From: Phycisphaerales bacterium UBA854
GTDB lineage: Bacteria > Planctomycetota > Phycisphaerae > Phycisphaerales > SM1A02
Direction of reading: 5' to 3'
Assembly (NCBI GenBank): GCA_002295885.1
Contig: DBGM01000016.1
Span: 1,214-28,124, forward strand
Length of the DNA stretch: 26,911 bases
The translations under genes and the position numbers were made by a program. Under the pieces are notes generated by a model. It had not been told where the DNA came from, did not search any database, and saw nothing but the letters and a program-made list of their open reading frames with translations. Within the stretch, counting starts at the first letter, position 1; each line of letters begins with the position of its first letter. This document shows positions 1 to 7,218 of the stretch, in pieces.

Positions 1-327
1 CCCTGCGATCCGGCCTGCGGCGGTGACTGCGGCGACGACGAAGGCGCCTGCTGCGCCTTCGACGATTGCAACCAGCTGACGCAGAAGACCTGTGCCTTCC
101 TGGGCGGAACCTTCTACGGAGCGGGCACCTTCTGTGCCGACATCACGTGCGTGACCTGCGATGCGAACGAACTGATCGACTGCAACGGCAACTGCTTCCC
201 CGCCAACTGGGTGAACGACGGGTACTGCGACGACGGAACCTACGTGTACGAAGGCAATCCGATCGATCTGACCTGCGCGACCTACAACTGCGACGGGGGC
301 GACTGTCCCGCGGACAGCTGCCCCTGA
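1..327 (+). CDS. C-terminal end of a Cys-rich secreted protein with LNR-like tail (5' partial)
   Basis: Reading frame 1 is open from the window edge to the TGA at 325-327 and gives 108 residues with about 20 cysteines, spaced as in disulfide-rich extracellular domains. The end contains NWVNDGYCDDGTY, then CATYNCDGGDC. The closing N-C-DGGDC pattern resembles the calcium-binding Lin-12/Notch repeat (LNR). An earlier segment (CCAFDDCNQLTQKTCAFLGG, then GTFCADITC) looks like another small Cys-rich repeat. The start and any signal peptide lie outside the window, so an extracellular location is inferred only from the cysteines. It converges with the haemoglobin gene, whose stop lies 9 bases away. 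Function is unknown. Confidence 0.75.
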   Translation, partial: PCDPACGGDCGDDEGACCAFDDCNQLTQKTCAFLGGTFYGAGTFCADITCVTCDANELIDCNGNCFPANWVNDGYCDDGTYVYEGNPIDLTCATYNCDGGDCPADSCP

Positions 328-336
328 GCCCGGTCG

Positions 337-747
337 TCAGTTCCGGTTCCGCATGAAATCGGCCACGTGCGCGAAGCGTGCGTCGAGAAACGACCGGATC
401 TCCCCCTCGATTCCGCACGCGTCCATGGCCTCCGCCATGCAGGCCAGCCACTGATCCCGCATCGACTCGTCGATCGGAAAGGGAGCGTGCCGCATGCGCA
501 ACCGGGGATGGCCGCGCTTCTGGACGTACAACTGGGGGCCTCCCAGCCAGCCCGAGAGGAACTCGAAGAACGTCTCCTCGACCTCCTCGAGCCTTGGAGC
601 ATGCAGGGCACGAAGTCCCGCGTAGTCGGGATTGGAATCCATGTACGAATAGAACGCCCGGGCCAGGGCACGCACCGGCTCCTCGCCGCCGATGGCGTCG
701 TAGGGCGTGTGCTGCGGTCCGTATTCGGGCGGTGGAGACTGGCTCAT
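337..747 (-). CDS. Group II truncated haemoglobin (TrHb2, YjbI/GlbO-like)
   Basis: Small haem globin of 136 residues, the usual length for truncated haemoglobins, probably cytoplasmic and involved in O2, NO or peroxide chemistry. The signature stretch WLGGPQLYVQKRGHPRLRMR (residues 67-86) is followed by H87, the proximal haem ligand (F8). W100 in RDQWLACM is the group II Trp G8, Tyr33 is the likely B10 residue, and His49 in LRALH sits at the CD1 position as in the TrHb2 subgroup that has His there. The ATG at 747 was chosen because the frame upstream (to 810) adds 21 residues with no globin character. No clear Shine-Dalgarno is present; a TATGAG hexamer lies 6 bases before the ATG. Transcribed divergently from the chitinase gene. 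Confidence 0.92.
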   Translation of the reverse strand: MSQSPPPEYGPQHTPYDAIGGEEPVRALARAFYSYMDSNPDYAGLRALHAPRLEEVEETFFEFLSGWLGGPQLYVQKRGHPRLRMRHAPFPIDESMRDQWLACMAEAMDACGIEGEIRSFLDARFAHVADFMRNRN

Positions 748-901
748 GCGAAACTCATAGAAGAATAGGAACGAAGTGTATCGGGCACGACGAAAGTCTG
801 TTTCAAGCACGATTCGATTGACCGGACACCAAATCGTTTCAAGGTTGAGGGTTCAAGGACGACCACCAAGGGCCATGCCCACCATTCCGGAGTACCCGAC
901 C

Positions 902-2332
902 ATGACCATTTCATTCCGATTCCTCGCCGCCGGCTCTCTGGCCCTCGCCGCATCCGTCCACGCCTCCCAGGCGTGTTCCGGTGATGTGGACGGCGACCAG
1001 CGGATCAACGTGAACGACCTTCTGGAGGTCATCGGAAGCTGGGGAGCGTGCCCCCCGCCCCCGGCGGAGTGCCCCGCCGACATCGACGGCACCGGTGCCG
1101 TGGGCGTGGACGATCTGCTGGTGGTGCTGTCGGGATGGGGGGACTGCCCCGACGCCGACGACGCACCGCAACGGATCGTGGCCTACTACATCGAATGGGG
1201 CATCTACGGCCGCGACTACCAGCCGATGGACATCCCCGCCGACAAGATCACCCACATCAACTACGCCTTCGCCAACATCGGCACCGACGGACGCATCGCG
1301 CTGGGCGACCCGTACGCCGCGATCGACAAGTACTACCCCGGGGATTCCTGGGATCAGCCGTACCGCGGCACCTACAACCAGATCAACAACGTGCTGCGTG
1401 GGCAGTACCCGCATCTGAAGACGCTGATCTCGGTCGGTGGATGGACCTGGTCGGGACGCTTCTCGGACATCGCCCTGACCTCCGCGTCGCGGGAGACGTT
1501 CGCCGAGTCGTGCGTCGATTTCATCCGCACCTACAACTTCGACGGCGTCGACATCGACTGGGAATATCCGGTCTGCTGCGGCCTGGCGAGCAACACCTAC
1601 CGGCCGGAGGACAAGCAGAACTACACGCTGCTTCTGCAGGAGCTGCGGCGACAGCTCGACATCGCAGCCGCCGAGGATGATCGTGCATACCTCCTGACCA
1701 TCGCCGCACCGGCGGGCTACGACAAGATCGCCAATCTCGAACCGGACGGCATCGCGGAGGCCTGCGACTGGATCAACGTGATGACCTACGACTACCACGG
1801 CGCGTGGGACATGACCGCCACCAACCACCACAGCAAGCTCTTCCCCAACCCCGACGACCCCGGAGCCGAGGAGGTGGCCGAACGATACAACGCCCGGTCC
1901 GCGATCCAGACCTTCATGGGGGCGGGCGTTCCCGCCTCGGAGCTGGTGCTCGGTGTCCCCTTCTACGGTCGCGCCTGGGGCGGGGTCGCGGCGGACAACG
2001 ACGGCCTGTTCCAGCCGGGCTCGATCGTGCCGCCGGGAACCTGGGACGACTGGTCCAGCGGTTCCACGGGGGTCAACGACTGGTTCGAGATCGAGACGTT
2101 CATCGCCAGCGGGGAGTACACCCGCCACTGGGACGAGCACAGCAAGGTCCCGTGGCTGTACAGCCCCACCCGGCACGGCGGACACTTCGTGTCCTACGAC
2201 GACGAGGAGTCGATGCAGTACAAGGTCGACTTCGCCCGCGAACTGGGCCTGGGCGGATTCATGTTCTGGGAGATCACGGCGGACCGAAACGAGACGCTGC
2301 TGGACATCCTCCAGTCGGCCCGGACACCATGA
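902..2332 (+). CDS. Secreted GH18 chitinase with N-terminal dockerin-like domain
   Basis: Predicted 476-residue exported glycoside hydrolase family 18 enzyme that would hydrolyse beta-1,4-linked N-acetylglucosamine polymers through substrate-assisted catalysis. Residues 1-24 are a signal peptide (hydrophobic LAAGSLALAASVHASQA). Residues 26-82 hold two dockerin-type calcium loops (GDVDGDQRINVNDLLEVIGSWG, cut here as DVDGDQRINVNDLL, and ADIDGTGAVGVDDLLVVLSGWG, as DIDGTGAVGVDDLL). The GH18 barrel runs from about residue 91, with the LISVGGW strand motif and the catalytic DGVDIDWE at 214-221, E221 being the proton donor. Later blocks NVMTYDYHGAW and GVPFYGRAWGG are typical of the family. Start at 902 has GGAG 9 bases upstream; an in-frame ATG at 875 would spoil the signal peptide. 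Chitinase versus another GH18 specificity is not settled by sequence alone. Confidence 0.93.
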   Translation: MTISFRFLAAGSLALAASVHASQACSGDVDGDQRINVNDLLEVIGSWGACPPPPAECPADIDGTGAVGVDDLLVVLSGWGDCPDADDAPQRIVAYYIEWGIYGRDYQPMDIPADKITHINYAFANIGTDGRIALGDPYAAIDKYYPGDSWDQPYRGTYNQINNVLRGQYPHLKTLISVGGWTWSGRFSDIALTSASRETFAESCVDFIRTYNFDGVDIDWEYPVCCGLASNTYRPEDKQNYTLLLQELRRQLDIAAAEDDRAYLLTIAAPAGYDKIANLEPDGIAEACDWINVMTYDYHGAWDMTATNHHSKLFPNPDDPGAEEVAERYNARSAIQTFMGAGVPASELVLGVPFYGRAWGGVAADNDGLFQPGSIVPPGTWDDWSSGSTGVNDWFEIETFIASGEYTRHWDEHSKVPWLYSPTRHGGHFVSYDDEESMQYKVDFARELGLGGFMFWEITADRNETLLDILQSARTP

Positions 2333-2343
2333 CCCCGTCGGGT

Positions 2344-3582
2344 TCAGTCGCGTGACCCGAGATCGCGGATCCGGATGTCCCGGAAGGACACCACGTCTCC
2401 GTGGTCCTGCAGTGCGATGTGTCCGGACGACCGCTGTCCGTAGTCGGGCATGGAGGCGAACTTGCTCCCGGCCACGAGGGCCTTCCATTCCGCCGAATGC
2501 AGCACGTAGGAGACGACCTCGACGCCGTTGAGCCAGTACGTGACCTCGTTGCCGCAGACCAGGATCCGGACCGTGTTCCACTCCCCCGCCGGGCGGACGA
2601 CGTCGCCGACCGGCGCGTGCAGGGCGTAGTTCGCCCCCGCCGAGGTCAGCTCGTTCTTGCCGTCGTAATGCCGTTCGTCGTCGAGGACCTGCATCTCGGG
2701 TCCGGTCTCCCAGACGTGGTCGCGATCCTCGGTGACGTTGTAGAAGATGCCGCTGTTGCCCGCTTCGGTGACCCGCCACTGGAGTTCCAGTTCGAAGTCG
2801 TCGTACTGCTCCCGGGTGATGATGTCACCCCCGGCCCCACGCAGCGTCAGGGTTCCGTCCTCGATCCGCCAGGCCTCGGGCACGGACTGCTTCTTGAAGC
2901 CGCGGAAGTGCTCGAGGGAGGTGCCGTCGAAGAGCGTCGTCCAACCGGGGCCCGAGGGAGCCGCGAGATCGGCGACCCCGGAGGCGCCCAGCGGCACCGT
3001 CGACGCCAGACGGATCATCCGACGCTGCAGCGCGGCGGCATCGGAGAGATCCATCGTCACCGTCGCCGATCGGATGGATGCCGCATCGTCGGAGCGTGCG
3101 GTCATGCGGATCGACGGCCGGGAGAGATCGCCCCCGGGATGCGGATCGATGGTCCAGACGACGTCGTTCGCTTCGGACCCCCGCCGCATGCCGTCGGAGG
3201 TCGGTGCGACCTCCAGAGTCATCGGAAACTCGACCTGCGGCAGACAGGGCACTCCGTCCCATGCCGCCAGGGTCGAACGGAGTTGTTCGGACAACCGCAG
3301 AGCCGCTCGTCCGCTCAGACGCGTCGCCAGCAACCAGGTGGTGTCCGGAGCGGCGTGGACGGCGAGGGTCAACCGTTCATCGACGCTGTCGACGGTACCG
3401 TCGGCCCCCAGGTTGTACGAGGGTGCGGTGACGGTCCATTCGAGATCGCCGGCGGCCGCATCCACGTTCGCCGACAGGGTCATCGACGGCCCCGTCCTGC
3501 GCTCGGGCCCCTGCGGCCCCGACTGGCACGAGGCGAAGATCAGGAGTCCGGGCACCAGCCAGACGGACGTGCGGTGTGACAT
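2344..3582 (-). CDS. Lipoprotein with C-terminal DUF1080 / 3-keto-disaccharide hydrolase domain
   Basis: 412-residue predicted lipoprotein. The N-terminus VWLVPGLLIFASCQ gives a lipobox-like site with Cys19. Residues 20-210 have no family I recognise. Residues 211-408 are a DUF1080 (3-keto-glucoside/disaccharide hydrolase, concanavalin-like) domain: WTTLFDGTSLEHF, WRIEDGTLTL, GGDIITREQYDDFELELQWR, GNSGIFYNV, GPEMQVLDDERHYDG, GEWNTVRI and TYWLNGVEV are the usual family blocks. DUF1080 proteins are abundant in Planctomycetes and act on oxidised sugars or polysaccharides. Start 3582 has GGAGAG 5 bases upstream; the ATG at 3600 lacks this. It lies 36 bases downstream of the 823-residue gene on the same strand with no visible promoter between, so the two are probably cotranscribed. 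It converges on the chitinase with 11 bases between stops. Confidence 0.88.
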   Translation of the reverse strand: MSHRTSVWLVPGLLIFASCQSGPQGPERRTGPSMTLSANVDAAAGDLEWTVTAPSYNLGADGTVDSVDERLTLAVHAAPDTTWLLATRLSGRAALRLSEQLRSTLAAWDGVPCLPQVEFPMTLEVAPTSDGMRRGSEANDVVWTIDPHPGGDLSRPSIRMTARSDDAASIRSATVTMDLSDAAALQRRMIRLASTVPLGASGVADLAAPSGPGWTTLFDGTSLEHFRGFKKQSVPEAWRIEDGTLTLRGAGGDIITREQYDDFELELQWRVTEAGNSGIFYNVTEDRDHVWETGPEMQVLDDERHYDGKNELTSAGANYALHAPVGDVVRPAGEWNTVRILVCGNEVTYWLNGVEVVSYVLHSAEWKALVAGSKFASMPDYGQRSSGHIALQDHGDVVSFRDIRIRDLGSRD

Positions 3583-3618
3583 GCGTGCTCTCCAGGACAT
3601 GTGGCGTCGGAACGGGGT

Positions 3619-6090
3619 TCAGGATCCCTGCTCGTCACCCGAGAGGGGCCGTCCGAGCCCGGGCACCATCGCGACCTGCTGGTCGGTGAGGATGAGTTCC
3701 AGCATGATTCGGGTCTGATCGTTGAGCTGTCGACGGCGGTATCGGACCTGCTCCATCTTCATGTACCGCTTCATGCTCTCGCTGCTGGGGGGCCAGGAAC
3801 GTTCCACGTTCTGACGGTTCTTGGCATCGTCGAGGATCGCCATCGTCAGATCCCGGTACTCGCTCCGGTAGTCCAGGGCAAGGTCACTGACGCGTTCGCG
3901 CTGATCCGGCGTCAGATCCTCGAGAGCCAGCGTGGACTCGATCTGCTCGTCGGCGACCTCGGCATCCTTGAAGACATCGGGATACGCCTTGCGCTCGTAC
4001 ATGTCCTGGACGACCATGACCCGGTCCTCGGGCAGTTTGCGGATGATGGCTTCGTAGGTGGATCGGTTCGTCTCGGACATCCTGGCCGCGATGCCGCTCA
4101 TCGTCGAACGGCCGGTCTCCCATCGCTGGTAGAGGCGGGCCCGGATGTCCTCGTCCAGGTCATCGCGGCCGTCGCCCCACAGCTGCTCCTCGAGCCCCTT
4201 GACCCGGTCGTACTGCTTCTCGAGATCGTCGATGTCCTCCATGGACACGGCGTTGTACTCGACCAGCACGTCGATCATGAACTCCCGCCCCTCGTCGTCG
4301 AACGACGCGGGGTCGATCGCCATGACGATCTCACCGATGTCGATGGTGCCCTCGGTGGATCCCCGCAGCGACCAGTTTCCATTCCAGATCTTCTGGCGAC
4401 GGCGGGCGCGGTCGTGGGAAATCCGGATCTGATCCAGGAGGTCGGGTCGGGTATCGGCGGGAAGCACCATGGCCATGTCGGCGAAGAACGCATCCTCCGC
4501 CTCCTTGAGCTTGGGAAGCATCTCGGCCTGCAACTCGCGTCGAACCTTCCTTCGCTCGCGCCAATTCCGTCCGGACTCGATCCCGCTGTAGCCTTCCGTC
4601 AGACGCCGGTCGTATTCCGTCGCCAGCGATTCGTAGGAAGCCGTGTACTGGTCGTAGAGCGACTCGAGCACGCTGGCATCCACGTCCTCCAGCCCCAACC
4701 AGGACGAGAACTGCTCGACACTTGCCGGCTGCATCGCCGCCATCGGAAGGCTGTAGGTGCGGCCGCCGGAGGACTGGCTTCCCTCGCCGGACCCTCGGGA
4801 ACGACTTCGACTCCAACGCGATCGTCGGCCGCTGTCCTGCTTGTCTCCGTCCATGAGCTTCATCTGCTCGTCGGTGAGGATGCCGGCCAGACTGGTCTCG
4901 CCGCTCTGAATGACGTCGTCCACCCGCTCCTCCATCTTCATGGCGCGTTCGGCCTTGGGATGGGACTCCTCGTCCTCCCACTGGTCTGCGGTGCGGTAGG
5001 CACGAACGTCCTCCATCGCGTCGGCCATCTGGGAGAAGACGCCAAGCCAGCGGCCTCGGTAGTCCAGCCGTGCCGCCTCGAGGAGAGTGATCTGGTCCTC
5101 GGTGACGGTCTCCAGCTTCATCGCACGTTCGAACCGTCGATCGGCCCGCTTCGCGCCGCCGGCGGAATAGGAGTCGTCCGCGTAGTCGAGCGTCATCTCC
5201 GACCACCGGTCGTCACCGATGATCTCACGCAGCTGCGTCGCCGTCTGCAGGTTCAGTCGACTCATCTTCTCGACCGTCTTCTGGATGGCCTTCGACTTCT
5301 CGTTGAAGAAGTTCTTGAGCCGCTCCTCAAGCCCCTGCCCCATCAACGTCATCATCTGCTGCATGTCCATGTCACGCAGGCCGAGCTCATCGACCAGATC
5401 GAGCACCTCGGTGACCACCTGTTCCAGATCGCTCTGGAACTGGACGATGAGGTAGAGCAACCGGCTCTCGAAGGAATCGGTGATGGCACGGACGGCCTGG
5501 AGTTCGTCGGGGGTCAGATCCGCCCGTTCGACCCAGCCGAGGAGGTTGAAGCGAATGCCCTCGTTCATTCGACTGGCCATCAGGAAGTGAGGCATCCGGT
5601 AATTCGAGAGCTTGCGCTGACGCCTAGCCCGTTCCAACGCGGGCAGCTGCTGCTCGATCACCAGCGTGTTGATGCTGTCGAAGTATTCCTGGTCGATCCG
5701 GTTGAACCGGTCGTAGACCTCCAGAGCCATCTTCACGATGCTCTCGATGTCCTTGCGGGGGGGGATCGTCACCTCACCGCCTCTCCAAGGACTACCCATC
5801 GACTGGGCCATGGCGAGCCCGTCGTCCATAAGCTCGCTCACGTCGCGTTCCTGCAGCTGCTCGTACTCCCGCTGGTAGCGGTTGTAGAGCTGCATCATCT
5901 GGGCCTGCTGCTCGCGGGAGAGCTCGAGTTCCACCGCGAGATCCCGGAGGTTCTCGATGCTGATCGGTTGGATCAGAAACGGAAACCGCTGGGCCTGGGC
6001 CGTGGTCACCAGACCGGGGACCATCCAGCCCACCAGGGTGGCAAGCAGGAGCAGGATGATTCGGGCGCCGGGCTGAAATCGCGTCGTCAT
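3619..6090 (-). CDS. Exported helical protein made of two homologous ~350-residue halves, function unknown
   Basis: 823 residues. Residues 1-34 form a signal peptide (RIILLLLATLVGWMVPGLVTTAQAQ). The rest is highly charged and rich in predicted helix. Two halves share block order: LELSREQQAQMMQLYNRYQREY (54-76, 22 residues; core MMQLYNRYQREY) matches SVLESLYDQYTASYESL (473-489); QLPALERARRQRKLSNY (148-164) matches DLLDQIRISHDRARRRQKIW (550-569); RLNLQTATQLREIIGDDRW (278-296) matches RMSETNRSTYEAIIRKLPED (670-689); LETVTEDQITLLEAARLDYR (326-345) matches LEDLTPDQRERVSDLALDYR (723-742); MKMEERV...LTDEQMKLM (384-413) matches MKMEQVR...LTDQQVAMV (777-809). A Ser/Arg/Gly linker (417-444) joins them. 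The DxxQ-type helices recall Spy/CpxP-like periplasmic proteins, but that is only resemblance. Start has AGGA about 8 bases upstream. Confidence 0.85.
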   Translation of the reverse strand: MTTRFQPGARIILLLLATLVGWMVPGLVTTAQAQRFPFLIQPISIENLRDLAVELELSREQQAQMMQLYNRYQREYEQLQERDVSELMDDGLAMAQSMGSPWRGGEVTIPPRKDIESIVKMALEVYDRFNRIDQEYFDSINTLVIEQQLPALERARRQRKLSNYRMPHFLMASRMNEGIRFNLLGWVERADLTPDELQAVRAITDSFESRLLYLIVQFQSDLEQVVTEVLDLVDELGLRDMDMQQMMTLMGQGLEERLKNFFNEKSKAIQKTVEKMSRLNLQTATQLREIIGDDRWSEMTLDYADDSYSAGGAKRADRRFERAMKLETVTEDQITLLEAARLDYRGRWLGVFSQMADAMEDVRAYRTADQWEDEESHPKAERAMKMEERVDDVIQSGETSLAGILTDEQMKLMDGDKQDSGRRSRWSRSRSRGSGEGSQSSGGRTYSLPMAAMQPASVEQFSSWLGLEDVDASVLESLYDQYTASYESLATEYDRRLTEGYSGIESGRNWRERRKVRRELQAEMLPKLKEAEDAFFADMAMVLPADTRPDLLDQIRISHDRARRRQKIWNGNWSLRGSTEGTIDIGEIVMAIDPASFDDEGREFMIDVLVEYNAVSMEDIDDLEKQYDRVKGLEEQLWGDGRDDLDEDIRARLYQRWETGRSTMSGIAARMSETNRSTYEAIIRKLPEDRVMVVQDMYERKAYPDVFKDAEVADEQIESTLALEDLTPDQRERVSDLALDYRSEYRDLTMAILDDAKNRQNVERSWPPSSESMKRYMKMEQVRYRRRQLNDQTRIMLELILTDQQVAMVPGLGRPLSGDEQGS

Positions 6091-6123
6091 TGGGGGGATC
6101 CTGTGAAGAAATGTGGTGGTGCC

Positions 6124-6129
6124 ATTCTA
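6124..6129 (-). promoter_or_regulatory. Candidate -10 box TAGAAT for the 823-residue gene
   Basis: On the minus strand the sequence reads TGTAGAATG. The hexamer TAGAAT matches TATAAT at five of six positions and lies 33 bases before the ATG at 6090, giving an expected leader of roughly 25-30 bases that includes the AGGA Shine-Dalgarno. No -35 match is visible at 16-18 bases. The same GTAGNNT core recurs upstream of several other genes in the window. Confidence 0.45.
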
Positions 6130-6182
6130 CAGCCTCGCCACGAATACCCTCCGAAAGTTCCCCATTTGAGGCTGGAATGGAA

Positions 6183-6206
6183 CGAGGCCCCGTTTCCGGG
6201 GCCTCG
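6183..6206 (-). terminator. Hairpin terminator after the B12-fold gene
   Basis: Perfect 9-bp inverted repeat CGAGGCCCC / GGGGCCTCG with a 6-base loop, 31 bases beyond the stop of the gene at 6238-6936. Downstream on the minus strand the sequence is only moderately T-rich (TTCCATTCC), so it is a plausible but not textbook intrinsic terminator. It separates the B12-fold gene from the 823-residue gene. Confidence 0.65.
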
Positions 6207-6237
6207 CATCGTGTCGATTCCGTTGGGACGTCGGACG

Positions 6238-6936
6238 TCAGGCGGCGTTGGCCCGCTGCTGACCCACCGTCCGCTGATCGGGCGTGGCCCGGCGTTCCGG
6301 CTCCTGGTCCAGCTTGGCGATCAGTTCCGTGGGTGTGGTGGCCCAAAGATCCGCACCGATCTCCTCCGCCAGACCCTCGGCCCGGTTGAAGATTCCACCT
6401 CCGACCACGATCTGCATGTCCGGACACGATCCGATCTCGCGGATGGTGTCGATGAGCACCCGGATGTGCGGTGCGTCGCGTCCCGAGGAGGAGAAGAGAA
6501 GCAGCACGTCGGGCTTCTGTTCGCTGGCTTCCTGCATGACCTCGTCCCAGGCCACACCGCCGCCACCGAAGAAGACTTCGTATCCGTCGGCTTCGACGAG
6601 GTCGGCCACGATCTGAGCCGCCAGGTCGTCCGCTTCCGTCTCGGCGCAGAAGAGCATCACGCGACGGTTGCGTCGTTCGTTCTGTGTGTAGAGAGCCTGC
6701 GCCTGATCGACCATGCTGCGAAGCAGTCGGGTCGCGTAGTGATGCGCGAGGCTGGTCAGTTGATCATTTCGATACAGCGTGTTCATCATCTCCAGCAGCG
6801 GCCAGTAGGCTTCGTGCGTGAGCGTCTCCGGCGTGACGCCGGACTCGATGATCTGCTGTGCGGTTGCACGTGCCGAGGCACGATTGCCCGTGATCAGGTA
6901 CGGGAAGAGCTGTTCCACCATCATTTCGCTGTCCAC
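6238..6936 (-). CDS. CarH-like B12-binding-fold protein lacking the cobalamin His ligand
   Basis: 232 residues. Residues 1-85 look like the four-helix cap that precedes B12-binding domains; LTSLAHHYATRLLRSM (60-75) aligns with the E-H-F-A-T helix of CarH/methyltransferase-type caps, with His-His in place of Glu-His. Residues 91-210 form the Rossmann-like B12-binding fold: VMLFCAETEADDLAAQIVAD, then YEVFFGGGGV, VLLLFSSSGRD and IVVGGGIF. The DxHxxG motif that carries the lower axial His is E101-A102-D103-D104-L105-A106, so the His is Asp and the Gly is Ala. There is no DNA-binding (MerR) domain. Start is GTG at 6936 with AAGGAG 7 bases upstream; the ATG overlapping that site is in another frame. 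It may be a light or redox sensor partner or a domain that no longer binds cobalamin; role unknown. Confidence 0.82.
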   Translation of the reverse strand: MDSEMMVEQLFPYLITGNRASARATAQQIIESGVTPETLTHEAYWPLLEMMNTLYRNDQLTSLAHHYATRLLRSMVDQAQALYTQNERRNRRVMLFCAETEADDLAAQIVADLVEADGYEVFFGGGGVAWDEVMQEASEQKPDVLLLFSSSGRDAPHIRVLIDTIREIGSCPDMQIVVGGGIFNRAEGLAEEIGADLWATTPTELIAKLDQEPERRATPDQRTVGQQRANAA

Positions 6937-7218
6937 CGGTCATCTCCTTGTCTTGGCCGGACTGTGTTCCCTCCAGCCGGCATTCTTGGTTCAAGTCCCA
7001 GGGAATCGACGATCCCTGCACGTGTACAATCCACGCTCCGACCCGGGACATCGAACGACGACCGGCTCCAACTGAACTGTTCGATCGATGGACGATGCAG
7101 GAGGGTTACCGGACCGGCTTCCGCGCAAATGCTGCGCGAATCAGGACACGGGATGCCCCTGCGAATTGAATCCATGAACCAGTCCATCCCTTTCGGGCAA
7201 TGGCTGTGAAGGCTGGAA
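6937..7218. other. Intergenic region upstream of the B12-fold gene (282 bases)
   Basis: Holds the 5' side of the GTG-started B12-fold gene and the 3' side of the subtilase gene. Apart from the AAGGAG ribosome-binding site (6944-6949) and a short inverted repeat (CAGGGA / TCCCTG on the minus strand, about 6998-7018) I see no RNA gene, no coding frame with recognisable content, and no convincing promoter. Confidence 0.5.

Noticed and set aside
6981..7002. GGTTCAAGTCC, which resembles a tRNA T-loop
   Set aside because: No matching acceptor, D or anticodon stems can be drawn at the right distances on either strand.
7035..7052. GTGTACAATCCAC region containing TGTACA as a CarH/LitR-like operator upstream of the B12-fold gene
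   Set aside because: Only a 6-base palindrome, and the encoded protein has no DNA-binding domain; I cannot tie it to a known operator consensus.
3601..7209. Very long open frame on the plus strand (about 1200 codons) across 3601-7209, and similar long antisense frames at 911-2779 and 13621-15480
   Set aside because: These run opposite to genes with clear signal peptides, family motifs and ribosome-binding sites. They lack any recognisable domain and have the low-complexity look of shadows in GC-rich DNA.
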